7,016 nt of DNA from JBHAEC01 sp041855385 (GCA_041855385.1 JBHAEC010000048.1:1-7016); one strand, 5' to 3'; counted from the first letter of the stretch, positions 1 to 5,845 are shown. Notes: generated by a model from the sequence alone, not told the origin. Translations and numbers: made by a program.

Positions 1-378
1 AATTAAGTCCTTTTTATCGTAGTCTCTTTTATTATTCTTTGGGTCAATAATAGGTGTAGTATACCACTGTCCAATACCTACATCTTTAGAGGCTTCTTTA
101 AATAGGTCAGCTAATTCCTTAACAGACGTGTTGTTCGTTCTGATGTCTTTATAAATGACTAATTTACCTCTGTCAGTATCTATATAACCAAACACGAAAG
201 TGGACGGGTCTTGTAATCCGTAATCGTGTGCAGCTATTATTTTGTATTTTGGTGGAATGATAATCTTAGTTGGCGTTGGCTTAATACACTTAGCAAAGTT
301 TGGATATACTAAGCCTTCTGCAAATAAGAATGAACCATAAATAAACCTTCTTATAACAGAGACTACTTTAAAGGAACT
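1..378 (-). pseudogene. Phage terminase large subunit fragment, N-terminus missing, runs off the window edge
   Basis: The minus strand reads open for 126 codons with no start codon. The translation resembles the C-terminal nuclease half of phage terminase large subunits, the motor that cuts and packages phage DNA. Key stretches are RRFIYGSFLFAEGLVYPNF, the HDYGLQDPSTFVFGYID strand that should carry the first metal-binding Asp of the RNase H-like nuclease, and DIRTNNTSVKELADLF followed by IIDPKNNKRDY. The whole ATPase half is absent: the reading frame is blocked by the trxA stop codon at 379-381, which lies in the same frame. The other end continues past base 1, so the C-terminal end cannot be judged. 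GC is about 34%, against about 44% across the adjoining trxA region. No integrase, attachment site or other phage gene is visible. It is either a prophage remnant or a chimeric join. The family call rests on recalled motif similarity, not a search. Confidence 0.75.
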
Positions 379-693
379 TTATTTCAGCAATAAAGCCACG
401 ATATCTTCTGCCGGTCTGAATCCCACAAGGCGATCAACCTCTTCTCCTGCGTTGAACAAAACAAGAGATGGAATTCCCTGTACTCCGTATGTTTCTTTCA
501 AAGTCGGCAACTCATCTACATTCACTTTTACTACTTTCACTTCTTGTCGCTCTGTGGCTACTTTTTCCAACTCCGGTGCCACTAGTTTGCACGGTCCGCA
601 CCAAGGAGCCCAAAAGTCTACCAGTACGACTCCTGCATAATCTTTTACTTCCGAATTAAACTCCTCCACATTTACAATATGTTTAATCCCCAT
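379..693 (-). CDS. trxA: Thioredoxin
   Basis: Cytoplasmic thiol-disulfide oxidoreductase of the thioredoxin fold, kept reduced by thioredoxin reductase and supplying electrons to reductases and disulfide-bonded proteins. With the start chosen here it has 104 residues, normal for bacterial Trx. The active site WCGPC is at 31-35, the buried Asp at 26 (VDFWAP), and the cis-Pro at 75 in GIPSLVLF, followed by GEEVDRLVGFRP. An in-frame ATG at 753 would add 20 residues with no counterpart in thioredoxins and would lie inside the 3' end of rnpB. The ATG at 693 has AAGGGAG six bases upstream, so I use that one. It lies 47 nt downstream of rnpB on the same strand with no convincing terminator between them, so partial read-through from rnpB is possible. 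No terminator follows its TAA; foreign-looking DNA begins at once. Confidence 0.96.
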   Translation of the reverse strand: MGIKHIVNVEEFNSEVKDYAGVVLVDFWAPWCGPCKLVAPELEKVATERQEVKVVKVNVDELPTLKETYGVQGIPSLVLFNAGEEVDRLVGFRPAEDIVALLLK

Positions 694-699
694 CGCAAT

Positions 700-706
700 C
701 TCCCTT
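700..706 (-). promoter_or_regulatory. Ribosome binding site that decides the trxA start
   Basis: AAGGGAG on the minus strand lies 6 nt before the ATG at 691-693. The alternative upstream ATG at 751-753 lies inside the rnpB 3' strand and would add a tail not seen in thioredoxins. Confidence 0.75.
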
Positions 707-740
707 ACTATATAGATAGACATGTTATTGGCATAAAAAT

Positions 741-1089
741 GACAAGTAATCAATAAGCCGAGTTCTGTTCTGCTATGCAGTGGCGATTATCTTTCTAGGC
801 ATACAGTCACCTGCATGCTCAAGCGACACAACCCGGAAGGTCAGCGGGCCGCCTCAACCCTTCCCTATTCGGTCTTGCTCCGGATGGGGTTTACCGAGCC
901 AGCCTGTTACCAGACTGCTGGTGCGCTCTTACCGCACCGTTCCACCCTTACCGCATTATTGCGGCGGTTTACTTTTCTATGGCACTATTCCCTAAGATCA
1001 CTCTCGCCGGACGTTATCCGGCATCCTGCCCTTCGGAGCTCGGACTTTCCTCGGGTACAAAGTACCCGCAATCGCCTTTCATACTTGTC
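741..1089 (-). ncRNA. rnpB: RNase P RNA, bacterial class A
   Basis: Catalytic RNA of ribonuclease P, which removes 5' leaders from pre-tRNAs together with RnpA. The minus strand contains the hallmark GAGGAAAGTCC (1052-1042) and the 3' element ACAGAACTCGGCTTA (768-754). It also has the P3 hairpin GGGTAC/GTACCC (about 1053-1069) and the segment GGTGCGGTAAGAGCGCACC. A GGTAAACCCC element (GGT at 895-893) matches the L15 loop that pairs with the tRNA 3' CCA; the tRNA-Trp in this window does encode CCA. The ends were set by an 8-bp P1 helix, GACAAGTA (1089-1082) with TACTTGTC (748-741), giving about 349 nt. The overall pattern is class A, as in most Clostridia and Negativicutes, not the class B of Bacillus. 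It sits 9 nt after the thiE stop and upstream of trxA on the same strand. Several short open frames across this interval are spurious. Confidence 0.96.
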
Positions 1090-1095
1090 TTGTTT

Positions 1096-1125
1096 AGTTT
1101 AGCATGCGTCATTCTCTTCGGTCAA
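1096..1125 (-). promoter_or_regulatory. Promoter of rnpB, embedded in the end of thiE
   Basis: TTGACC (1125-1120) is followed by an 18-nt spacer and TAAACT (1101-1096). The expected start is about 1089, exactly where the P1 helix of RNase P RNA begins. The -35 box is inside thiE codons and the -10 box begins with the thiE TAA stop. Five of six -35 bases and four of six -10 bases match the sigma-A consensus. Confidence 0.6.
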
Positions 1126-1776
1126 CCACCGCATCTCGATGGCACGTACTTTTGCAACGATGTCATCCGCACCGACTAAATCACTGATCATGGCAGCACG
1201 CTTAAATCCGCACGATTTAATTTCCTTTATACGCGTTTCCGTAATGCCTCCTATAGGCACACAGGGAAGAATTGATTCATAGCGCAAGGCCATTTGCTTT
1301 ACCTCTTCCTTTAAAAGGGGAGATGTATCTTTTTTGGTTGCCGTTTCATAAAACGGTCCAATTCCAATATAGTGTGCGATGCCATCCGCAAGAGCCTCAG
1401 CTAATTCTTCCTGTGTGTTCACGGTCACGCCGAAGATCAGTTTTTCCTGCGATAGTTTAGCTACAACGGGTAAAGGCAAATCCTTTTGTCCCACATGGAT
1501 ACCGTCTGCCTTTACGGCTAATGCCAAATCAAGGGAGTCATTTATGATGAATGTCGCCTTTGCTTCCTTTGTAAGCTTTCTAATTGCCAAGCATTCTTCG
1601 TATTTTTCTCTCATGACTTTAATTTTTTCTCGGTATTGTATAACCCGTACCCCGCCCTCTAAAAGCGCCTTTACAACATCAATATTGCTTCGTCCTTTTC
1701 CCTGTTCTTCTCCCAATACAGCGTAAATTGGCGAATTTATTACTTGTTTTTGATGAAAAATAACCGTATCCGTCAT
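1099..1776 (-). CDS. thiE: Thiamine phosphate synthase
   Basis: Cytoplasmic TIM-barrel enzyme that joins hydroxymethylpyrimidine diphosphate to the thiazole phosphate to give thiamine phosphate. The 225 residues are a usual length. Visible family motifs in order: GRSNIDVVKALLEGG near the N-terminus, QYREK (47-51), IIND (77-80), DGIHVGQKD (91-99), the phosphate and substrate loop GPFYETATKKD (140-150, Lys148), and PIGGI (174-178). The segment that in many ThiE proteins reads G-V-S-x-H is GVTVNT (116-121), so the usual Ser and His are replaced. The ATG at 1776 has AGGAGA a few bases upstream and follows the preceding gene by 15 nt, so co-transcription with the Nif3 gene and trmK is likely. No other thiamine genes and no TPP riboswitch are visible in the window. 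TenI is a possible paralogue, but the intact Lys148 loop and IIND favour ThiE. Confidence 0.92.
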   Translation of the reverse strand: MTDTVIFHQKQVINSPIYAVLGEEQGKGRSNIDVVKALLEGGVRVIQYREKIKVMREKYEECLAIRKLTKEAKATFIINDSLDLALAVKADGIHVGQKDLPLPVVAKLSQEKLIFGVTVNTQEELAEALADGIAHYIGIGPFYETATKKDTSPLLKEEVKQMALRYESILPCVPIGGITETRIKEIKSCGFKRAAMISDLVGADDIVAKVRAIEMRWLTEENDAC

Positions 1777-1791
1777 TATTTTCTCCTAATC

Positions 1792-2913
1792 TTATAAATA
1801 AGTAAAAAAATCCTCTTGCTCAATAAAGGCCAAAACAGGAGGTAATAATACTCCGTTTTTCTTTCCATAAAATTCTAAATAGGACTTTATTCCTTCTGCC
1901 ACAATCGCTTCGGTTCCAAAATGCCCCGCATCCACTAGCAGTAACCCCTGTTCTACAGCAAATTGTGCTTCGTGATATTTTACATCTCCCGTGATGTACA
2001 CATCAGCGCTCACGGCAAGTGCCTCTTTGGCAAAAGACGCTCCCGCCCCCGTACATAGAGCCACAACTTCCACTTTTTTATCTGTTTTTCCGGCAAAACG
2101 AAGACGGCTTTGAGGGAATTGTTGTTGTAAAGACTTAATAAACTCCTCTGCATCCAGTGCTTTTGACAGCTTTCCCCATCGTCCCAAATAATTTTTTCGG
2201 GAGGGAGCTTCAAGAGGATATACTTCATAAGCCGGTTCTTCGTAAGGATGAACCCGAAGCATTTCCTTGAGTACAGCCCCTAGTTTCTCCCGCTCTACCA
2301 GTACTTCAATTCGCTCTTCCGCCACCTCTTCAAGCTTATTTGTCTCTCCGATAAAGGGATTAGATCCCTCTAAAGGCATAAATCGCCCCGTTCCTTCCAC
2401 GGAAAAGCTACAGGAACTATAATCACCTATTTGGCCGGCACCTTTTATGCCCAATGCTTTTCTCACCGAGTCGGCATATTCTACAGGTACGTAGCAAACC
2501 ACTTTAAAGAAATTCTGCTTTCCCGTTAGTACCAGTCCTTTTATGTCTGTAAGGCCTATATTTTGAGCTACCATATCGTTTAGGCCACCTTCTGCAATGT
2601 CGAGGTTTGTGTGCACACTATATACGGAAATATGGTTTCGGATCAGTTTGCTCATACACCTTCCTAAAGAAGTTCTTTCATCAATGCTTTTAAGCCCCTT
2701 AAAAATCAAAGGATGATGACTGATAATAAAGTTGGATCCCATTTCTATCGCTCTTTCAATGCATCCTTCGGTCACGTCCAAGGTGGTAATAATTCCTGTC
2801 ACCTTTCTATCCAAATCCCCTACGGAAAGTCCTGGATTATCCCAGCTTTCCGCCAAGATCCTAGGTGCCCAAATTTCAAGAATATCCGCAATATCTTTAC
2901 CTGTTATTGTCAT
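1792..2913 (-). CDS. Nif3-like dinuclear metal centre protein with inserted PII-like domain (DUF34, YqfO type)
   Basis: Member of the Nif3/DUF34 family: ring-forming cytoplasmic proteins that bind two metal ions. The biochemical role is unsettled; the common label 'GTP cyclohydrolase 1 type 2 homolog' is a database name, not a shown activity here. The 373 residues match the long Gram-positive form. Metal-site motifs are SHHPLIF (His66, His67), VHTNLDIAEGGLND (His101, Asp105) and DAGHFGTE (His331, Glu335). Between the two half-domains, about 135-235, lies the PII/CutA-like insertion, with FFKVVCYVPVEYADSVRKAL and HPYEEPAYEVYPLE. GDVKYHEAQ (309-317) is also typical. Start: ATG at 2913 with AAGGAG 7 nt upstream. 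It overlaps the end of trmK by 17 nt, the pairing seen as yqfN-yqfO in Bacillus, and precedes thiE by 15 nt. All metal residues appear intact. Confidence 0.93.
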   Translation of the reverse strand: MTITGKDIADILEIWAPRILAESWDNPGLSVGDLDRKVTGIITTLDVTEGCIERAIEMGSNFIISHHPLIFKGLKSIDERTSLGRCMSKLIRNHISVYSVHTNLDIAEGGLNDMVAQNIGLTDIKGLVLTGKQNFFKVVCYVPVEYADSVRKALGIKGAGQIGDYSSCSFSVEGTGRFMPLEGSNPFIGETNKLEEVAEERIEVLVEREKLGAVLKEMLRVHPYEEPAYEVYPLEAPSRKNYLGRWGKLSKALDAEEFIKSLQQQFPQSRLRFAGKTDKKVEVVALCTGAGASFAKEALAVSADVYITGDVKYHEAQFAVEQGLLLVDAGHFGTEAIVAEGIKSYLEFYGKKNGVLLPPVLAFIEQEDFFTYL

Positions 2914-3775
2914 ATCCCGTCTCCTTGCACAAAACTATTATTTCTTCCAATTTTTTGTACTCACCTTTTAATACGCTTATTCGCCCTTGATCAGGACTTT
3001 CTCGCTTTTCCTGCCCTTCCCACTCTTTCCTTCGCTTCTTTTTTAAGCGATTCACATGTTTTTCGAAAAGTTTTTTTTGCACCGAAGGATATGCTTGTTC
3101 CTTATTCTCACATTCTTCATGTGTTTTATGTATTTTACACGCATTTACCAGCATGGGACCAACATCCCACCATACATCATCTTCCGCCAAAAAAGAAAGC
3201 TTGAGCAGACACTCATTAAACAAAGAAGTATTTAACAGTATTTCTCCGTAAGGAACCTCATCATACTGCTCTTTTTTCTTCACCGCTTTTGAAAAGTCCC
3301 ATCCTTCCTCATGTACCGCTACAAGTATCTCGTAAATCTTGTTCATGTCCTCAATCAAGTTTTCATAGACAATTACATATCCGTTTTTAACTAAATATTT
3401 TCTCAGTTCTCTCTGATTTCGCTGTGGGGACAACACATAAAGAGGAGTAAAACCGGGCGCTTCAGAAATGATTTTAATCATTTCCAATCCCCCCATGCCA
3501 CATATAATGGCCACATCCATTTGTTCATCTTTCTCCAAAACCGTAAGCCCATCCCCTAATCTACAAGAACTCGACTCTTCCAAGCCTTGTTTTCTTATAA
3601 ATCGTTCGGCGGATTCCAAGGGTTCTTTATGAATATCCGAGGCAACAACATATTGTGCTCTTCCCGAAGCCAATAATGCCGCCGCAAGATAACCATGGTC
3701 TGTTCCCACATCTATTATATGATTCTCCTTTGGAATTATATCCAAAACGGCTTGTAAACGCTTTGTTAGTTTCAT
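2897..3775 (-). CDS. trmK: tRNA (adenine-22-N1) methyltransferase
   Basis: SAM-dependent Rossmann-fold enzyme that makes m1A at position 22 in the D-loop of some tRNAs. Residues are counted from the chosen start, giving 292 aa. Seen: KLTKRLQAV at the N-terminus; the SAM-binding motif DVGTDHGYL (22-30); SDIHKEPLESA around 46-56; GDG (74-76); CGMGG (92-96), the family's conserved motif; and SPQRN (116-120), in place of the QPN common in the family. The C-terminal part, about 160-292, is longer than in B. subtilis TrmK (about 238 residues in all), highly charged, and helical to coiled-coil (RLKKKRRKEWEGQEKR). Start choice: the ATG at 3775 has AGAGG 6 nt upstream and gives the family N-terminus. 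An in-frame ATG at 3823 adds 16 unconserved residues and lies at the predicted transcription start. Its end overlaps the Nif3 gene by 17 nt, suggesting translational coupling. Confidence 0.9.
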   Translation of the reverse strand: MKLTKRLQAVLDIIPKENHIIDVGTDHGYLAAALLASGRAQYVVASDIHKEPLESAERFIRKQGLEESSSCRLGDGLTVLEKDEQMDVAIICGMGGLEMIKIISEAPGFTPLYVLSPQRNQRELRKYLVKNGYVIVYENLIEDMNKIYEILVAVHEEGWDFSKAVKKKEQYDEVPYGEILLNTSLFNECLLKLSFLAEDDVWWDVGPMLVNACKIHKTHEECENKEQAYPSVQKKLFEKHVNRLKKKRRKEWEGQEKRESPDQGRISVLKGEYKKLEEIIVLCKETGYDNNR

Positions 3776-3831
3776 CTCTATCCTCTGGTCCCTCAAATTT
3801 TTAGTGACAACTAAGTAACACATTTACACAT

Positions 3832-3860
3832 ATTTTACCATGATAATTTCTGTCTGTCTT
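3832..3860 (-). promoter_or_regulatory. Likely promoter of the trmK-nif3-thiE operon
   Basis: The minus strand has TGG-TAAAAT (3840-3832), an extended -10 box. An AAGACA hexamer lies 17 nt upstream, a moderate -35 match. The start would be near 3825, leaving a leader of about 50 nt before the trmK ATG at 3775. It lies downstream of the rny terminator, consistent with a separate transcription unit. Confidence 0.5.
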
Positions 3861-3940
3861 TCTTTTACTATGCTTGAATTATGCATACTCTTCACTTCTC
3901 CTTTTACCTCTTTCATGCTCCGAAAACTTTATCAATTTAT

Positions 3941-3976
3941 ACAAAAAGAGCTGCCGTGATCTACCACAGCAGCTCC
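3941..3976 (-). terminator. Intrinsic terminator of rny
   Basis: On the minus strand GAGCTGC (3975-3969) pairs with GCAGCTC (3954-3948). The stem extends inward through a wobble pair and GTG/CAC around a 6-base loop, and TTTTT follows at 3947-3943. It lies about 25 nt after the rny stop codon. The plus strand has no T-run after the stem, so it acts on rny transcripts. Confidence 0.88.
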
Positions 3977-4000
3977 ATATCATCTTAATTATAAGGACGA

Positions 4001-5545
4001 TTATTTTGCATAATCCACAACTCTCGTTTCGCGGATAATAACAACTTTAATTTGTCCGGGATATTCAAGTTCGGATTCAATACGTTTTATTATTTCTCTC
4101 ACCAGTAGACTGGATTCGGCTTCACCCACTTTATCAGGTTTAACCATAACGCGAATCTCTCTACCTGCCTGAATAGCAAAACATTTTTCAACCCCATCAA
4201 AGGACTCGGCAATTTCCTCTAATTTGGTTAATCGTTTCAAGTAGTTTTCCAATGTTTCGCGACGAGCGCCAGGTCTGGCAGCGGAAATAGCATCAGAGGC
4301 TGCTACAATAACAGCTTCCACGGAAGCAGCTTCAACATCGCCATGATGAGCAGCAATACAATTTTGTACCGCAAGACTTTCATGATACTTCTTTGCCACT
4401 TCAACACCGAGCGTCACATGCGAACCTTCCAATTCATGGTCAAGAGCCTTACCAATATCATGTAATAAGCCTCCTCGTTTTGCTAAAGCCACATCACATC
4501 CTAGTTCGGCAGCCATAATACCTGCCAAATGTGACACCTCTACAGAGTGCTTTAACACATTTTGACCATAGCTTGTTCTGTATCGTAAACGCCCCAGTAC
4601 TTTTATAAGTTCAGGGTGGATGCCGTGAACGCCTGCGTCAAATGTAGCCTGCTCTCCGGCCTCTTTAATAATGTGGTCCACCTCTTTTCGAGACTTTTCC
4701 ACCATTTCCTCAATGCGCGCAGGATGAATACGCCCATCAACAATCAGCTTTTCTAAAGCAATACGTGCGACTTCGCGACGTATCGGATCAAAACCGGAAA
4801 GGATTACCGCTTCCGGAGTATCATCAATAATTAAGTCAATGCCCGTTAATGTTTCCAAAGCCCTTATATTCCGGCCTTCTCGACCGATGATACGACCTTT
4901 CATTTCATCATTGGGCAAAGCTACAACCGATACTGTGGTTTCCGCCACATGATCAGCGGCGCAACGCTGAATGGCTCCCGATATAATTTCACGAGCATTC
5001 TTTTCAGCTTCCTCTTTGGCTTGTTGTTCCAGCTCCTTTACCATCATAGCTGTTTCATGGCGAATTTCCTGCTCTACATTAGCCAGCAAAATAGCTTTTG
5101 CTTCATCAAAGGTCATCCCTGAAATGCGCTCCAGCTCCGCCATTTGCTTTTCGTATAAAACTTCTACCCGCTCACGCATAAGAGTAATCTCCCCTTCTCT
5201 GCGTTGTAGGGATTCCTCTTTCTTCTCCAAACCGTCCATCTTCTTGTCCAAATGTTCTTCCTTTTGGAGAATGCGACGTTCCATGCGCTGCAGCTCATTG
5301 CGTCTGTCTTTGCTTTCTTTTTCTACATCGGCACGCAATTTATGAATTTCTTCTTTAGCCTCTAACAAGGCTTCTTTCTTTTTGGACTCCACATTGCGCT
5401 CGCCTTCGGCAATAATGCGCTTTGATTCTTCTTCTGCCTGGCGAAGCTTACCTTCTGCCATATTTTTGCTTAAGAAGTATCCGATACCAAGTCCTACTAA
5501 TACCATTAAAACCGCAAGAATACTATACTCTAAAATCTTCTTCAC
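4001..5545 (-). CDS. rny: Ribonuclease Y
   Basis: Membrane-anchored endoribonuclease that starts mRNA decay and processing in many Gram-positive bacteria. The 514 residues are typical. Seen: one N-terminal transmembrane helix (about 7-26); a long charged coiled coil (about 30-195, including KKEALLEAKEEIHKLRA); a KH RNA-binding domain with GRIIGREGRNI (217-227); then the HD domain with His333, His362-Asp363 in LLHDIGK, His400-His401 and Asp418 as metal ligands; and the C-terminal PGQIKVVIIRETR. All catalytic residues appear intact. The start shown is GTG, but it overlaps the Shine-Dalgarno sequence. GGAGGTGA (5549-5542) is better placed for the ATT at 5536-5534 (codon 4), and the first ATG is codon 14, inside the membrane helix. 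The gene forms its own unit, with a promoter at 5639-5667 and a terminator at 3941-3976. Confidence 0.97.
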   Translation of the reverse strand: MKKILEYSILAVLMVLVGLGIGYFLSKNMAEGKLRQAEEESKRIIAEGERNVESKKKEALLEAKEEIHKLRADVEKESKDRRNELQRMERRILQKEEHLDKKMDGLEKKEESLQRREGEITLMRERVEVLYEKQMAELERISGMTFDEAKAILLANVEQEIRHETAMMVKELEQQAKEEAEKNAREIISGAIQRCAADHVAETTVSVVALPNDEMKGRIIGREGRNIRALETLTGIDLIIDDTPEAVILSGFDPIRREVARIALEKLIVDGRIHPARIEEMVEKSRKEVDHIIKEAGEQATFDAGVHGIHPELIKVLGRLRYRTSYGQNVLKHSVEVSHLAGIMAAELGCDVALAKRGGLLHDIGKALDHELEGSHVTLGVEVAKKYHESLAVQNCIAAHHGDVEAASVEAVIVAASDAISAARPGARRETLENYLKRLTKLEEIAESFDGVEKCFAIQAGREIRVMVKPDKVGEAESSLLVREIIKRIESELEYPGQIKVVIIRETRVVDYAK

Positions 5546-5549
5546 CTCC
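5542..5549 (-). promoter_or_regulatory. Perfect Shine-Dalgarno overlapping the annotated rny GTG start
   Basis: GGAGGTGA is fully complementary to the 16S rRNA 3' tail. Its GTG is the only conventional in-frame start before the membrane helix, so spacing from the core to that GTG is essentially zero. Five bases after GGAGGTGA comes ATT (5536-5534) in the rny frame, at the normal start distance. Confidence 0.65.
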
Positions 5550-5550
5550 C

Positions 5551-5616
5551 TTACTCAAGTAGTAAGAAGCACAAGGCCTCTTCCGGTTTGCCGTCTCTTT
5601 TCATATTCATGTTCAT
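5551..5616 (-). CDS. Possible 21-residue leader peptide upstream of rny
   Basis: Within the predicted rny leader an ATG at 5616 opens a 21-codon frame. It begins MNMNMKRDGK, ends CFLLLE, and stops with TAA at 5553-5551, two bases before the rny Shine-Dalgarno core. It has three ATG codons in its first five and no good ribosome-binding site of its own. I recognise no family. If translated, terminating ribosomes would reach the rny start region, which would allow coupling. It may equally be a chance open frame. Confidence 0.25.
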   Translation of the reverse strand: MNMNMKRDGKPEEALCFLLLE

Positions 5617-5638
5617 AGCCACAAAATGGGCTATTCTA

Positions 5639-5667
5639 ATTTTATGCTCTCCTATAAAGAAAGTCAA
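5639..5667 (-). promoter_or_regulatory. Promoter of rny
   Basis: TTGACT (5667-5662), a 17-nt spacer and TAAAAT (5644-5639) match the sigma-A consensus at five of six bases in each box. The expected start is near 5632, giving a leader of about 85-90 nt before the rny start codon. It is divergent from the tRNA-Trp promoter about 50 bp away. Confidence 0.75.
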
Positions 5668-5717
5668 GAAAAATCAAGGCCACTCGCCCACAGCGAAGGC
5701 TTTTTATCCTCCGGCTA

Positions 5718-5747
5718 TTGACATTCTATTCTCTGCTTTGCTATACT
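5718..5747 (+). promoter_or_regulatory. Promoter of tRNA-Trp
   Basis: A perfect TTGACA (5718-5723), an 18-nt spacer and TATACT (5742-5747), which matches five of six -10 bases. The expected start is near 5754, about 12 nt before the mature tRNA. This is a strong promoter, as expected for a stable RNA gene. Confidence 0.82.
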
Positions 5748-5759
5748 GACTTAGTCAGT
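5745..5759 (+). promoter_or_regulatory. Perfect 15-bp dyad overlapping the -10 box and start point of tRNA-Trp
   Basis: ACTGACT-T-AGTCAGT is a perfect 7-1-7 inverted repeat covering the end of the -10 box and the predicted start. Its form and position resemble operators of TetR-type repressors. No such repressor is in the window. It could instead form a small hairpin in the pre-tRNA leader. Confidence 0.4.
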
Positions 5760-5765
5760 AAACAT

Positions 5766-5841
5766 AGGGGTATAGCTCAATTGGTAGAGTAGCGGTCTCC
5801 AAAACCGTTGGTTGTGGGTTCAAGTCCTACTGCCCCTGCCA
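5766..5841 (+). tRNA. trnW: tRNA-Trp (anticodon CCA)
   Basis: A 76-nt cloverleaf with encoded CCA. The acceptor stem AGGGGTA (5766-5772) pairs with TGCCCCT (5831-5837), with one T-G wobble. The D arm GCTC..GAGT follows. The anticodon stem GCGGT/ACCGT encloses loop CTCCAAA, with anticodon CCA at 5799-5801. The T stem GTGGG/CCTAC (5814-5818 and 5826-5830) encloses TTCAAGT. The discriminator base is G5838, as in bacterial tRNA-Trp, and CCA is at 5839-5841. It stands alone, with its own promoter and terminator. CCA reads UGG only, so nothing here suggests UGA reassignment. Confidence 0.97.
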
Positions 5842-5845
5842 AAAC

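Noticed and set aside
116..121. Low-interest entry listed under findings for this interval
   Set aside because: Nothing unusual is present there; it is ordinary coding sequence of the terminase fragment and should be ignored as a finding.
780..1179. Plus-strand open frames of 66-95 codons
   Set aside because: They lie across the RNase P RNA gene and the end of thiE, have no ribosome-binding sites, and match no protein pattern. They are shadows of rnpB.
2713..3204. Plus-strand open frame of 163 codons
   Set aside because: It is antisense to trmK and the Nif3 gene, both clearly identified by motif, and has low-complexity composition.
3776..3823. Upstream ATG start for trmK at 3823
   Set aside because: It adds unconserved residues and lies at the predicted transcription start; the ATG at 3775 has a proper ribosome-binding site and the family N-terminus.
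3824..3916. A 30-codon minus-strand frame (begins MKEVKGEVKS) just upstream of trmK
   Set aside because: GGAG lies only one base from its ATG, it overlaps the likely trmK promoter, and no family is recognised. I treat it as chance.
4971..5345. Ser-rich plus-strand open frame of 124 codons
   Set aside because: It is the antisense shadow of the charged coiled coil of RNase Y; the Ser/Arg bias arises from complementing Lys/Glu codons.
5678..5705. GC-rich imperfect hairpin followed by TTTTT on the plus strand
   Set aside because: The stem is only two 3-bp helices split by an internal loop, and no plus-strand gene lies before it. It is too weak to call a terminator.
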